Position numbers and translations under genes: made by a program. The notes below the pieces were generated by a model. It saw nothing but the letters and a program-made list of their open reading frames with translations, was not told where the DNA came from and did not search any database. From assembly GCA_905250115.1 (NCBI GenBank), contig CAJNOI010000035.1, positions 124,001 to 188,000 on the forward strand: a stretch of 64,000 nucleotides of DNA, read 5' to 3'. This stretch comes from Adineta steineri (lineage: Eukaryota; Rotifera; Eurotatoria; Adinetida; Adinetidae). Below, piece after piece: positions 53,509 through 64,000 of this stretch (positions are counted from its first letter, which is position 1; the number at the start of each line of letters is the position of its first letter).

Positions 53509-54096
53509 TTAACTGATTTTGCATTCAATATTATCATTAGATTTTTTTGATTTATGTTGAACATTTGCACTATTATTTGATGATGTATATTGATGTTTAA
53601 TATTTGATTGATTTTCAATGATTGATGATAGACTAGTTGAATTTGATGATTGTAATTTTGTTTTATTATTATGTAATTCATTTGATAAACAAGAAGATGA
53701 AGTATTAGTATTATTAACAAGTGATGAGGAAGAAAAAGAGCGATAATGTCGACGTTGATGTGTTGATTTTTGTTTGAATCGATCGGTTTTTTTTAAATCA
53801 ACATTCGTCATTTGATCAGAATAAGTATTCGAAGAATGTATTATATGATTTTGTGCATATATATTACGTGCATCATCCGTCCATTTTCGTATAAATTCAT
53901 TTCGAAGTTGTTTAATTTGACGATGATTTAATGGGGTTTCATCAAAGCTATTTTCATTTGATGTAACATTTTTTTTCAGATATTGTGAAACATTTGATTT
54001 TATTGAATTATAATGACGATTAATATGTCTGGGTAATTTTAAATTTTGTTCATTATTATTTATATCGATTGAATCACTATTAAATGAAAATTTCAT
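53509..54096 (-). CDS. Hypothetical Ser/Asn-rich protein
   Basis: An intronless 195-aa frame, MKFSFNSDSIDI onward, rich in Ser, Asn, His and Lys. One island (NHRQIKQLRNEFIRKWTDDA) looks like an amphipathic, Arg/Lys-rich helix and could be conserved; the rest is low complexity. I recognise no domain. Its length, its ATG and a composition like the non-conserved parts of neighbouring genes favour a real gene, but chance in Asn-rich DNA is possible. Confidence 0.5.
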   Translation of the reverse strand: MKFSFNSDSIDINNNEQNLKLPRHINRHYNSIKSNVSQYLKKNVTSNENSFDETPLNHRQIKQLRNEFIRKWTDDARNIYAQNHIIHSSNTYSDQMTNVDLKKTDRFKQKSTHQRRHYRSFSSSSLVNNTNTSSSCLSNELHNNKTKLQSSNSTSLSSIIENQSNIKHQYTSSNNSANVQHKSKKSNDNIECKIS

Positions 54097-55071
54097 AACA
54101 CATCGATTAATTTTAGAATAACAATATAAACGAAAGCGTAAGATGTTGAATTATTTCTAGTCTCCTGAACAATAATAAATAGTCTTCTTACGATTTACTA
54201 TCAAATATCTCGATATAGATGATAAAATGATAGTGAGAGTAGGGTAAAAAAAGAACAAATAAAATTTTCTTTGAGGCAATCATTCAGTTAAAAGTGGATA
54301 TAAGCTTAAGAAAAAAAAAGCTGTCAGCACACGTTTGAAGACAAAACAAAATTCTTTCAGGCTAAAATGAATCCTCAAGTGTCTTACTATTATACCTTTT
54401 ATTGAATTGTTTATGTAAAATATTTTGCACATTAGGTTTAGACAAACAAATCCTTTGAAAATATGTAATGAAGTGTATAAAAATTATTTTTTTTGTCATG
54501 CAAGTTTTTAAGTAGCTACTAAAGAAGTAATGCTCACTAGCAAGTAAAAGATAGATAGTAAAATACAACATCTTAGATTAGTAATGGATGAAGTAGTTAT
54601 TGAAAAATGTTAATAGGAGAATAAGTGCCATATTTTTAAACTCTGGATAACGACAATTTCTGTTAGTATAGTAATGACATGATTAGAAGTGACACTTCTA
54701 AAGTTTCGATGAATCATAAAGATATTTAGTATAAAAAATAGTCTGTAATTAACCTTCAAAGCTTTATGTTTTACTTCTACACTATAATTTTCGTTATACA
54801 AAGAAGAAAGAAAAAAAAAAGCTTTCATATTAATCTCTATTGGATCAAACTCGACAAGACATTTTACTATTTCGATAAAACATGCAACTAAATCAAATTT
54901 CAATAAAAAAAAGTAGACATGCAATTTTGTCAAATATTAAGAAACTTATCTTTCGATCAAATTTAGTATTACGTAAAATTGTAAAGATATTTAAATAAAA
55001 ACACTCATCATAGATAAACAATTGAAAAATTTTGATAACAACAATTTTAAATTGCACTTCATCGTGTGAAG
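54097..55071. other. Intergenic, no gene seen
   Basis: AT-rich sequence. Minus frames at 54362-54571 and 54610-54933 are Phe/Ile/Lys-rich with no domain and not called. Confidence 0.4.
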
Positions 55072-56053
55072 TTATGATATCATATGACGTAATTTTTCAT
55101 ACCTTTCTTTTAAACATTTATTTGATTCAATTGTTTGTAATGTATTCGTTTGAAGAGATTTTTTTTCATTATCAGATTGTAATTTCTGTTGACCAGCAGC
55201 TACAATCATTGCTGTCATTTCTTGTCGACGTTGTTTCGATGTACGATTTGTATTTTTTCCATTAAATAGAATATCATTTGGACGAGTTTTTGTTACTGGT
55301 GGTGGTGGTGTTGATTGTTGTCTTCGTAAGGGTGTCGAAGAATTTGTTGGTGATAATTTTTGATCTTGTAAAGCTTTTTGTTGTTCAACAGCAGCAATTT
55401 TTTCATCAATTTCAGCTTTTTGTGCTAAACGTTCCTATTTACAGGAAACAAAACAAAAAGTTTTCTTTGTTTTTTAATATAAGATTTACTAATCGACTAA
55501 GAACAATGGATAAAACTGTCATAACATCAGTAATAGGTGCAGCAAATAAGACTGTATCTTTCATTGTACTAGCACATTCTAAACTACATATAAGTAATTT
55601 TAAATCATGTTCTAATTGTGAAAAAATAATTGAAATTTCTCGAAAATCTCGAAGATCACGTCGTGCAATCATTTTATCTGATCGAACAGCTTCATCAAAT
55701 TCTTGAATTTTACGTTGTAATTTCTGAAATTTAACTTTCGTTTTTGGTTCAAGTACAAGTGGAGCATTTGGATAACGAAGTCGACAAACACGTAATTCAT
55801 TAAGTGTTGCACGAGCACGTAAACAAGCACTACGTAATAATTTATTAAACATCATTAAATCAAAATTAAGTGAAAATCGTAGACTACATTCCGGTAAACA
55901 AGCATCATCACTTATTAAACCAATTTTTTGATTACGTATTGTTAATAATTTTTGAACACGTAATGCATCCATAATATTTAAACCAAAATCTAATAATTTT
56001 AATGTTGCTTCAATTAATTGATTTATTAAATCTTCAGCTTTTGAACAAGCCAT
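55072..56053 (-). CDS. Unrecognised two-exon protein, helical N-terminal domain
   Basis: Exons 56053-55490 and 55434-55072 join in frame to 308 aa. The N-terminal two thirds (MACSKAEDLINQLIEATLKL onward) is ordered-looking, with regularly spaced Leu/Ile, several Cys and motifs such as LRFSLNFDLMMFNKLL and DLRDFREISIIFSQLEHDL, suggesting a helical bundle. The second exon has a coiled-coil start (ERLAQKAEIDEKIAAVEQQ), a proline run, then SKQRRQEMTAMIVAAGQQ and a charged tail ending EKLRHMIS. I do not recognise the family. Non-repetitive composition and a clean splice make it a credible gene. Confidence 0.7.
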
Positions 56054-57901
56054 TGCAAAAGAAAAATAAAATTAGAATAGATTATTAGTTTAATATTCTT
56101 TTTCCTTTCTTATCGAATCGTTGTTGAAAAAGGCGAATGATTTTTTATTAACATTCTGTTGCTGTGGAAGATTTATTCAATTTTTTTTTAATAAAAATAA
56201 AAAAAATACTTATTTTTATAATAAAAATTCGCGCCATATTTCATTCATATCTAGAATATAGATTAATAAAATTAGATTGACATGAACAGTTAATTATAAG
56301 CAAATTGTTCATCGTGCGACAAATGATTTTCTATATATGATCAAACATCCATTGTACTTTGAAATTAATCCACTTGGTATATGAATGCATGTAAAAAATA
56401 TTTAAAATTCGTATATGATTAACATTATTGTCAACTACTAGATCAACCTGTATGTATGCATACATTTTTCTCTATGTAAATATTATCTATTGTCTATTTA
56501 TCTGAAAGCTTTTCGAATAGTTTTAACTATTTTAATACGTAAATATGAACGATAAAAATCAAAATGATGAGTTTAATCTACTCATAAAAACCTTTTTTGT
56601 ATCTGTTTTAAATCAACTACTTCTCATGTCGTATTAGACGATTACGATAAAAATCGATCGAGTGATTAATCGCTTTTTCATATCACAATATGTTATTTAT
56701 TACATTTATGTCATATATGAAGATTTTTAACATTCCCTAGATTCTATTCTATCATGACTAATCTCCTTACTCGATAAGAATACATTTTATTGTCAAAAAT
56801 CGAATTTTAATTAGTCTCATATATGTCACTGATTATCATATTTATTGTTTTACGTATATTTTAATCTGACGTAATATATAAAGACAACGTATTTTTACTG
56901 ACAAATAATGCATTGAGAGTATTTGTAATTTTACATTGATGTATTGTTAAACACAAGAGAATTTTCTTCTGTGTTACATAACTGATTGATACGAAATCGC
57001 CCTAGATTAAAAATACCTATCTCAAAGGATTTAGTAATTCTAATATCGAACCAAGGGAATGTAGAGAACCTTGATATTGGAGGACAACGTAATGAACGGA
57101 TTGAAGGTCATGTAGGTTTCTATAGATAAAAAAAATGATTAATCACCTGAGAGACTTTTTTGATAGGTTTCTGAACACTTTATCAGAAATTTCGACTATC
57201 TGAAGTATTTCTAAATAATATACATTTTCTTTTTTTTATGTGCAGTTTTCAGTTAATTATAAATAAAATATGGCAAGTGCATAGAAAGTTTATTAATGAA
57301 CAGAACAACAAACATAACGAAGCCAACAGATAACAGAAATAAAAAAAGAAGAAGAAGAAAAATCCCTGCCCAAGAAAAGCGAATTATGAATATACACACA
57401 CACACACACACATACAATCATCCAAAGATCTTACTATATTTTGTTGATGTTTCCTGAAAAAAAACGAATATATATAAATATATATATATAATCTCATGTC
57501 ATTAGTTTTTGTTTTTGACCATTCGGATGTTTTGTTCTAGTTGGTTTGTGATGGTATATCAAAGCATAAAATCATCAAAGAAAAAAAGAAGAAAAAAAAA
57601 TAAAATGTCTGAACAAAAGAATATGCAAAGAGAAAACAGTTCACCATTGCATTTCGCTAGATTTATTAGGTTTTTATATAACGAAAAAAGTTCTTTTTTT
57701 TTGCGACTCAAATGAAAGATTGAGAACAGGTTTTTATACGAAAAAACAAATGAAGTTATATGCCGTTAACAAAATTTAAACTGTTCATCATAATAATAAA
57801 AAAAAGGTCGCATGTTGTCGTTTGTTTGCTACGAAAAAAAAATAGAAAATTAATAAATATATGTTTCTTGAAATATATATATATACTTACATTTTTTTGT
57901 C
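56054..57901. other. Intergenic, upstream of the unrecognised gene and downstream of PDCD4
   Basis: About 1.8 kb AT-rich DNA. A CA dinucleotide microsatellite lies at 57394-57412. The plus frame at 57509-57715 is Lys-rich low complexity and not called. Confidence 0.45.
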
Positions 57902-58172
57902 TTATTCTTTGCCTTGTTTAGTATTTTCACCTTCACTTGTCATACGTTTTCGACCTTTTTGTGGCGCATTTGATGTTATATCATGATTAAGAATTTTTTT
58001 TTCTTCTAATTGTTTAAGAAGACTTTGCAATTGTTCATAGACATTAGGAACATCTAATTGAATATCTTCTATATCATCAAATAAACGTAACATGCCAGTT
58101 TTAAGTTGATCATAAGTAATCACAGCTGATTTTGCCAATATTTCAAGAAGAGCAATTGTTAATTCTTGACCA
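57902..58172 (-). CDS. PDCD4: PDCD4, last exon only (3' part)
   Basis: A 271-nt terminal exon encoding about 89 aa: the end of the second MA3 domain and the C-terminal tail. PDCD4 binds the helicase eIF4A through its two MA3 domains and restrains translation. Matching blocks are LAKSAVITYDQLKTGM (human SSTITVDQMKRG), DIQLDVPNVYEQL (human DINLDVPHSYSVL) and KGRKRMTSEGE (human RGRKRFVSEGD). A clear acceptor (tttctttcag) opens the exon at 58172. All upstream exons would lie in or beyond the N gap starting 38 bases away. So about 80% of the protein is missing. Confidence 0.88.
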
Positions 58173-58209
58173 CTGAAAGAAAAACAAAGTTCTTCAAAGA
58201 TCTGACTAA

Positions 58210-58309
58210 NNNNNNNNNNNNNNNNNNNNNNNNNNNNNNNNNNNNNNNNNNNNNNNNNNNNNNNNNNNNNNNNNNNNNNNNNNNNNNNNNNNNNNNNNNN
58301 NNNNNNNNN
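58210..58309. other. Assembly gap of exactly 100 N
   Basis: A run of 100 N, a customary placeholder for a gap of unknown size. The genes on both sides are cut off at their 5' ends here, so the true distance is probably several kilobases or the join is wrong. Confidence 0.95.
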
Positions 58310-61300
58310 GTGATGTTGCTATGCGTGCATTAGATCAAAATGTAAGTACATTAGCAGCACAAACATTAAATAGTTATCAAATACAAAATGAAGATGGTAC
58401 ACTTGATCGTGAAGAACCATTTATTGCACGTTGTATGAATTGTTTAAATGAATGTATAAATACAGTTCAAGATTTATCATCATTACGTACAATAAATCGT
58501 ATATCAGTTTTATTACGTACACATTTAGAATTATTTATGCGTCGGTATTCTTATGTTATACGTCTTTATCAATATATATCACAAACAACGAATAATTCAA
58601 ATAATTTCTTTTCATCATCATCACTTAAACCTCATATTAAACAATTAGCATTAACAGATGATCGTGATACAAATATGATTAAATTAATATGTAATGCACC
58701 AAATGCAAGTGGTGGGACAGAAAAATATATATTAAAAATGAATCCAAATGAATTTATTGGTGATTTAAGGGCGGAATTAACACGTTGGTATTGTACATTA
58801 AAACCAACAATGACAAATGTTCTAACACAAACATTATTAACAATTGAAAAAAATGATTTACCTTTATCAAATCCAACATCATCAATAACCGCAACTACAA
58901 CAGCAGCAACATCATCATCATCGTTTGATCTTCTTCACATGTCAAATTTACCATCAATACGTGTTTTAGCTAATGGACAAGAACTTGATCGAGATTTTGA
59001 TGATAAAACATTAAATGAATGTAATATAAAAGATAATCAAACAATATTAATAAATGCATCAACGAGAAATCGAACAAAAGATTTGTATAATATTGATGAA
59101 CGTCTTTTAAAAAATTATATACCACATAAAATGCCAATGATGTTATTATTAAAATATATTGAACAATTTTTTTCTATTCTTGCACAATTACAAACTTTTA
59201 TTGAAACATCATCGGAGCATGCTGAAGCTCGTCTAGCTGTTAGTCGTCTATGGGAAATTCTCTTACTTATTCCAACACATAGTGGTATATTTCAAAAATT
59301 ATCACAATTGAATGATTTAAATGATAATGAAAATAATATTGAACAATGGGCAGCTTGTTTACAACGTTCAGATCCATTTCGTTTAACTTATTCTTTACAA
59401 ATAATTGATATGCTTATAAGACGTATGCCTACATATAAGGATTTATTTGTTCGTCGAGGTGGTTTAAAATATCTTTATGATTTATTTATTTCAAAATCAT
59501 TTTTTACTGGACCAATTGATCGTTCATGGTGTGCTGGATTACCTGAAGCACTTTTATATACATTGAAAATTCTTTGTTCATGTCTATTAAAAATACCTAC
59601 ACCATCTATTCAATCTTCAGGTCAACAACAACCTCCACCACCATCATCAGCACCACCAGTAACTATTTCAGCTGCTGTTGACGAACAACATTCACCACGA
59701 ACACCAATAAATACAAGAAAAAAAGCTCGACGTGAAACAACAACACCAGCGATTATTGCTGCTTTATCTTCAACAGATTTAACAAGTATTGACATACCAT
59801 CATCAACACCAATTGTTCATCAACAATCTCATTTTCATATTCATGAAGCACATTGGGAAAATGTTGCATTAATAGATAAAGATGTTTTATTAGATACTCT
59901 CATCGATATACAATTATCAATTGTTACCAAAAGTACACGTTTATGTTGTCCAGTTGTTTTATTACAATTTGCTAATCGTACAGATTTATTACATACATCT
60001 ATGATATTATTTATAACATTATGTCATTCATATGATGATATTCGTACAAAATTTATTGAACATCCAAAATTAAGTCTATGGTTAAAAACATTATTACTTG
60101 ATGCATATGATTCTATACTTAAACGTGAAGCATTGTTAAATATTTATCGACTATCTATGGTATCAAGTAATACTATTAGTAACAATTCTTCTGGTATGAT
60201 ATCAAATCAGAGTTATAGATTAGGAATAGATAAGATATACAAATATAGATCAGAATATTTATTTAAAGCACAAAAAAAGAGGACCTTTTCAGTTCTCAAA
60301 ATATTTTTCATCTTTTTTTTATTACCATAAGAAATATATAAATATTTATTTCTCTTTTTCCAGGAACAAGTGATGAATTAAATCTTCAACCTATAACAGA
60401 TTTTCCTCCTCCACCACCGATTCCTACACAACGTAGTTGTCCAATCGATGAAGAAAAAGCTGCTCAAACATTAACAATCTCATCATCAATCGAACCATCC
60501 AATGAACCTCCAGCTGAACGCATTTGTCTCGTACCTATTCTCATCAATCTTCTTGAATTAATACCTTATGCACTTAAATTTACTTCATCATCTCAATTAA
60601 ATCTTGATTCAAATTCTTCTCTCTCATCATTTTCTCTTCAATCATTAAATATTCCATCCACAATAATAACAAAATGTGATAATCATTCATTTTTTCTTAA
60701 TCAATCATCTCATGAATATTTTCATTTATTAACATCCATTATTGATCGTATGCATTATGATGAAATCAAACAAATAAAAATAAATAAAAATAAACTTTGT
60801 AATCAAATTGATTCAAATACAATTCATACAATTTTATTTGATCATGAATTAATTGAAATTTTAATAAGTTTTATTCATGAACATGTTCCATATGAAACAC
60901 AACGTGATAAATTAATTGAAGATGAAGTTTTATATGGTTTACTTTGTTTATTAACATCAATTGTAAAACAATATAATAATTCATATTTTAAACAAATTAA
61001 TATTAATGATAATCCTTCGTATAAACAATTAACATTTCATTTAATTGATCGTGTATTTAAATATTTATTTGAATTACCAACAAGTGAAAATCGTTTTGTA
61101 CCAAAATGTAAATCATTATTAACACGAGCGAAATCTTATGAATTTCTTAATGAATTAATAAAAATTAATCGAGAAAATTTTATTCAATTACAAAAAAAAC
61201 TTCTTCAACAACATAATTCAATCGATCGTCAACAACCATATATATGGGATTATTGGCCACGTGATGATGGTCGATCCTATTCAGGTTATGTTGGATTAAC

Positions 61301-64000
61301 AAATTTAGGTGCGACTTGTTATGCTGCAACAAGTATTCAACATTTATATATGATACCTGAATTACGTACAGCTATATTAAATGCAACTAAAACTGGCAAA
61401 CATGATTTTATTCTCTATGAATTAAAACGTATGTTTGCATATTTACTTGAAAGTGAACGACGATCATATAATCCGAAAAGTTTTTGTAAAGTTTATACAA
61501 TGGATGGTTTATTATCTTTAAATACAGGCGATCAAAAAGATATGACGGAATTTTTTACTGATTTAATAACAAAATTAGAAGAAATGTCCGATGATTTAAA
61601 ACAACTTGTTCGAGAATTATTTTGTGGTATATTAACAAATATTGTTATTTCATTTGATTGTCCACATATATCAAGAAAATTAGAAGAATTTTATACTGTA
61701 CGTTGTCAAGTTGCTGATATGAAAGATGTACATGAATCATTAGCTGAATTAACAGTTAAAGATACATTAGAAGGTGATAATATGTATACATGTTCAAAAT
61801 GTTCGAAAAAAGTTCGAGCTGAAAAACGAGTTTGTTTTAGAAAATTACCGAAAATTTTATGTTTAAATACAATGAGATATACATTTAATATGGTAACAAT
61901 GCAACGAGAAAAAGTGAATACTTTATTTCAATTTCCAATGCAATTAGATATGAGTGGTTATATGGAAACAAATTTAATTGATAGAAATAAATTAATTGGA
62001 GATGATAATAGTAATAATGATGAAGAAAAAGATAATGAAAGGTAATTATTCATTTGGTTAGATTATAAAATTCTGTTCCAATGCCAATTTCGATAAGATT
62101 TCAAATCGGAGTTAACAGTTGTTCTAAAAATAAGATGAGCCATTTTTAATTTTATCATTCTCGAAACTCAAAAAATTTTCTAGAAGGAGTGAGTTGTTTA
62201 TAGTAAAAGTAGGTGTTGACAGATTTGAAAATGATATATAAATTTTTTTCATTAATTTACATAATAGTTCCTTTATACTATCTGCTTTCTTTTTTAGTTC
62301 AAGTAAATATCCTCCAACTTCTCCATCATCTCCTAATGAATCTCATTTATTTGAATTAATTGGTGTTACTGTTCATACTGGTACAGCAGAAGGTGGTCAT
62401 TACTATTCATTTATACGTGAACGTGTCAAACGTCCAATAGATAGTAATCTTTCGACAAATTCTGATTCATTATTAGATAATTCTCAACAATCTCAACAAC
62501 ATCGTTGGTATTTATTTAATGATGCTGAAGTTAAACAATTTGATCCATCACAAATAGCTAATGAATGTTTTGGTGGTGAAATAACATCAAAAGGATATGA
62601 TCAAGGTTCAGATCGTTTTCTTGATTTTCAATTTGAAAAAACACATTCAGCTTATATGTTATTTTATGAACGAATTGATACACCATCATTATCAACAACA
62701 ACATCAAATATTCCAACATTACAATTAAAAGATCCTATATCATATATCATACCAAAAGATATATCTGATTGGATATGGGAAGATAATCGACGTTTTGTTC
62801 GTGATCGACATTTATTTGATCATCATTATTTTACATTTATGTGGACACTTTGTCATTATCAAGTACCATCAAATCCATTAGTCATCAAAGAAGGTGAACA
62901 ACAACCACAACAAGAACAAACTGATAATAGTAATATAACATTAGAATCATATGATATGTTACCCATACAATTAGCAATAACATTTGTTTTTGAAACTTAT
63001 ATACATGCAAAAGATAAACCAACAATGGCTGGTTGGGTAGAATATTTATGTAAACAATTTACAGCATGTAAACCAGTTGCTGTTTGGTTTCTTGCACATA
63101 TGACACAAGATGATACGTGGCTAATAAAAGTACTTGTTCGTTGTCCAAATCATACTATTCGTCATATGTTTGCACGTGTATTGATTGATGTACTTCATAA
63201 AAGTCGCTTTCGGTAAGTCATATTCATCATATCTATAAAGAAGATTTTAAATGCATTTTTTTAGTGATTCATCAAATGAAGATTCGCTTGTTGTTCAACA
63301 ATTTATTCGTAAATATTTATTAATTATAAATGAAGGTGGTGCACGTTTACCAATTCGTTATATGTCCGAATATTTTGTTTTTCTTCATGATTTTGCTCGT
63401 AATGGTATTGATGAATGTTATTTATTACTTGATTGTTTATGTATTCAACAATTAATAACATTTTATATGTTACATCGTGGTCGGCAACCTAAACAATCAT
63501 CATCAAATAATAATAATGATGATGGTAATACAAGTTCAGATGATGAAAATCAATCGAATACAAATTTATTAATGACAACAAATACCATAGATGATGATAT
63601 TATACCATTAAATACTATACGTTTACCAACAAATAATAATTTAAATCGTCCAGGAATATTTGAAAAAATGTTTCCATTAATTGCTCTATTATTAGAAACT
63701 GAACGTACACGTACAAATCTTGAAAATTTTGATTTACATTTATTTGTTGAAAATGATTTTGCTTTTATTCAACAACAAATACTTGATAATATTAATTTAA
63801 AAGCTACGGCACATATTATACAATTAATTTGTTATAAAAATGATGTTTATGCAAATAAAATAGTTAATCTTTTATGTCAATGGATTGTTAATTATAATAA
63901 TGATATGAATAGTTTACAAGCATTATTTAAAGTTTTAACTTATTTAATTGAACAAAATCCAAATAATATTAATAATGATACAAATGATCAACAACAAATA
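58310..64000 (+). CDS. USP34: USP34, ubiquitin-specific protease (partial, both ends missing)
   Basis: Exons 58310-60193, 60364-62041, 62298-63212 and 63265-64000 (running out of the window) encode about 1,737 aa of a protein of about 3,500 aa in human. USP34 is a cysteine-protease deubiquitinase, linked in mammals to axin and Wnt signalling. The first exon holds helical repeats and a ubiquitin-like region (IRVLANGQELDRDFDDKTL). The catalytic domain has the Cys box GYVGLTNLGATCYAATSIQH (Cys codon 61317-61319), zinc-finger cysteines (YTCSKCSKKVRAEK), the His box GTAEGGHYYSFIRE (His codon 62398-62400) and FNDAEV. Blocks such as QKDMTEFFTDLITKLEEM and RCQVADMKDVHESL match USP34 rather than USP9X or USP24. 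The active site looks complete. The start is lost in the N gap; the ATG at 58321 is internal. Confidence 0.95.

Noticed and set aside
58321-60330. Treating the long open frame as a complete 669-aa protein starting at its first ATG
   Set aside because: The frame is open to the gap, the product matches the middle of USP34, and a donor at 60194 splices in frame to 60364; the last 45 codons are intron read-through.

Overview
This window is AT-rich nuclear DNA from a small animal. The genes have many short GT-AG introns (mostly 45-70 bp), and the set of orthologues is clearly metazoan: SURF4, PBDC1, KICS2, an NR6-type nuclear receptor, RIBC2, a nicotinic receptor alpha subunit, a peptide-type GPCR, FOXK, MTHFR, TTLL12, PDCD4 and USP34. 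The low GC, compact introns, spiralian-like receptors and possible trans-splice acceptors directly before several start codons fit a rotifer, most likely a bdelloid of the Rotaria/Adineta kind. That assignment is inference; no rRNA or spliced-leader gene is present to prove it.

Layout. 506-3699 (-): ADAD/ADAR-like dsRNA-binding protein with a degenerate deaminase centre. 5059-6993 (+): SURF4. 7732-8506 (+): PBDC1, followed 100 bp later by KICS2 (8607-11517, +). 11595-13392 (-): NR6/HR4-like nuclear receptor. 14916-15885: a 970-bp non-autonomous DNA transposon with 202-bp inverted repeats. 16893-19922 (-): RIBC2. 22359-25393 (+): nicotinic acetylcholine receptor alpha subunit. 30084-31468 (-): rhodopsin-like GPCR. 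37105-37551 (+): uncertain cysteine-rich ORF. 38205-40318 (-): FOXK. 42224-44622 (-): MTHFR. 46490-52608 (-): TTLL12, a taperin/phostensin-like protein and a UPF0235 protein in one orientation. 53509-54096 and 55072-56053 (-): two unrecognised genes. 57902-58172 (-): last exon of PDCD4. 58210-58309: 100 N. 58310-64000 (+): USP34, open at both ends.

Exon chains were built by hand from splice signals. For every complete gene except the ADAD-like one the summed coding length is a multiple of three, and several predicted lengths are close to the human orthologue (KICS2 445 aa, TTLL12 647 aa, RIBC2 379 aa, MTHFR 667 aa). The genes do not form one pathway. Loose themes are microtubules and cilia (RIBC2, TTLL12), nutrient and growth control (KICS2, PDCD4, FOXK, MTHFR) and neural signalling (nAChR, GPCR).

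The most notable points are the ADAD-like gene with lost catalytic residues and two frame-disrupting A-runs in its dsRBD, two very close same-strand gene pairs with splice acceptors between them, three short terminal-inverted-repeat elements with flanking target-site signals, and a 100-N gap that hides the 5' ends of two head-to-head genes.
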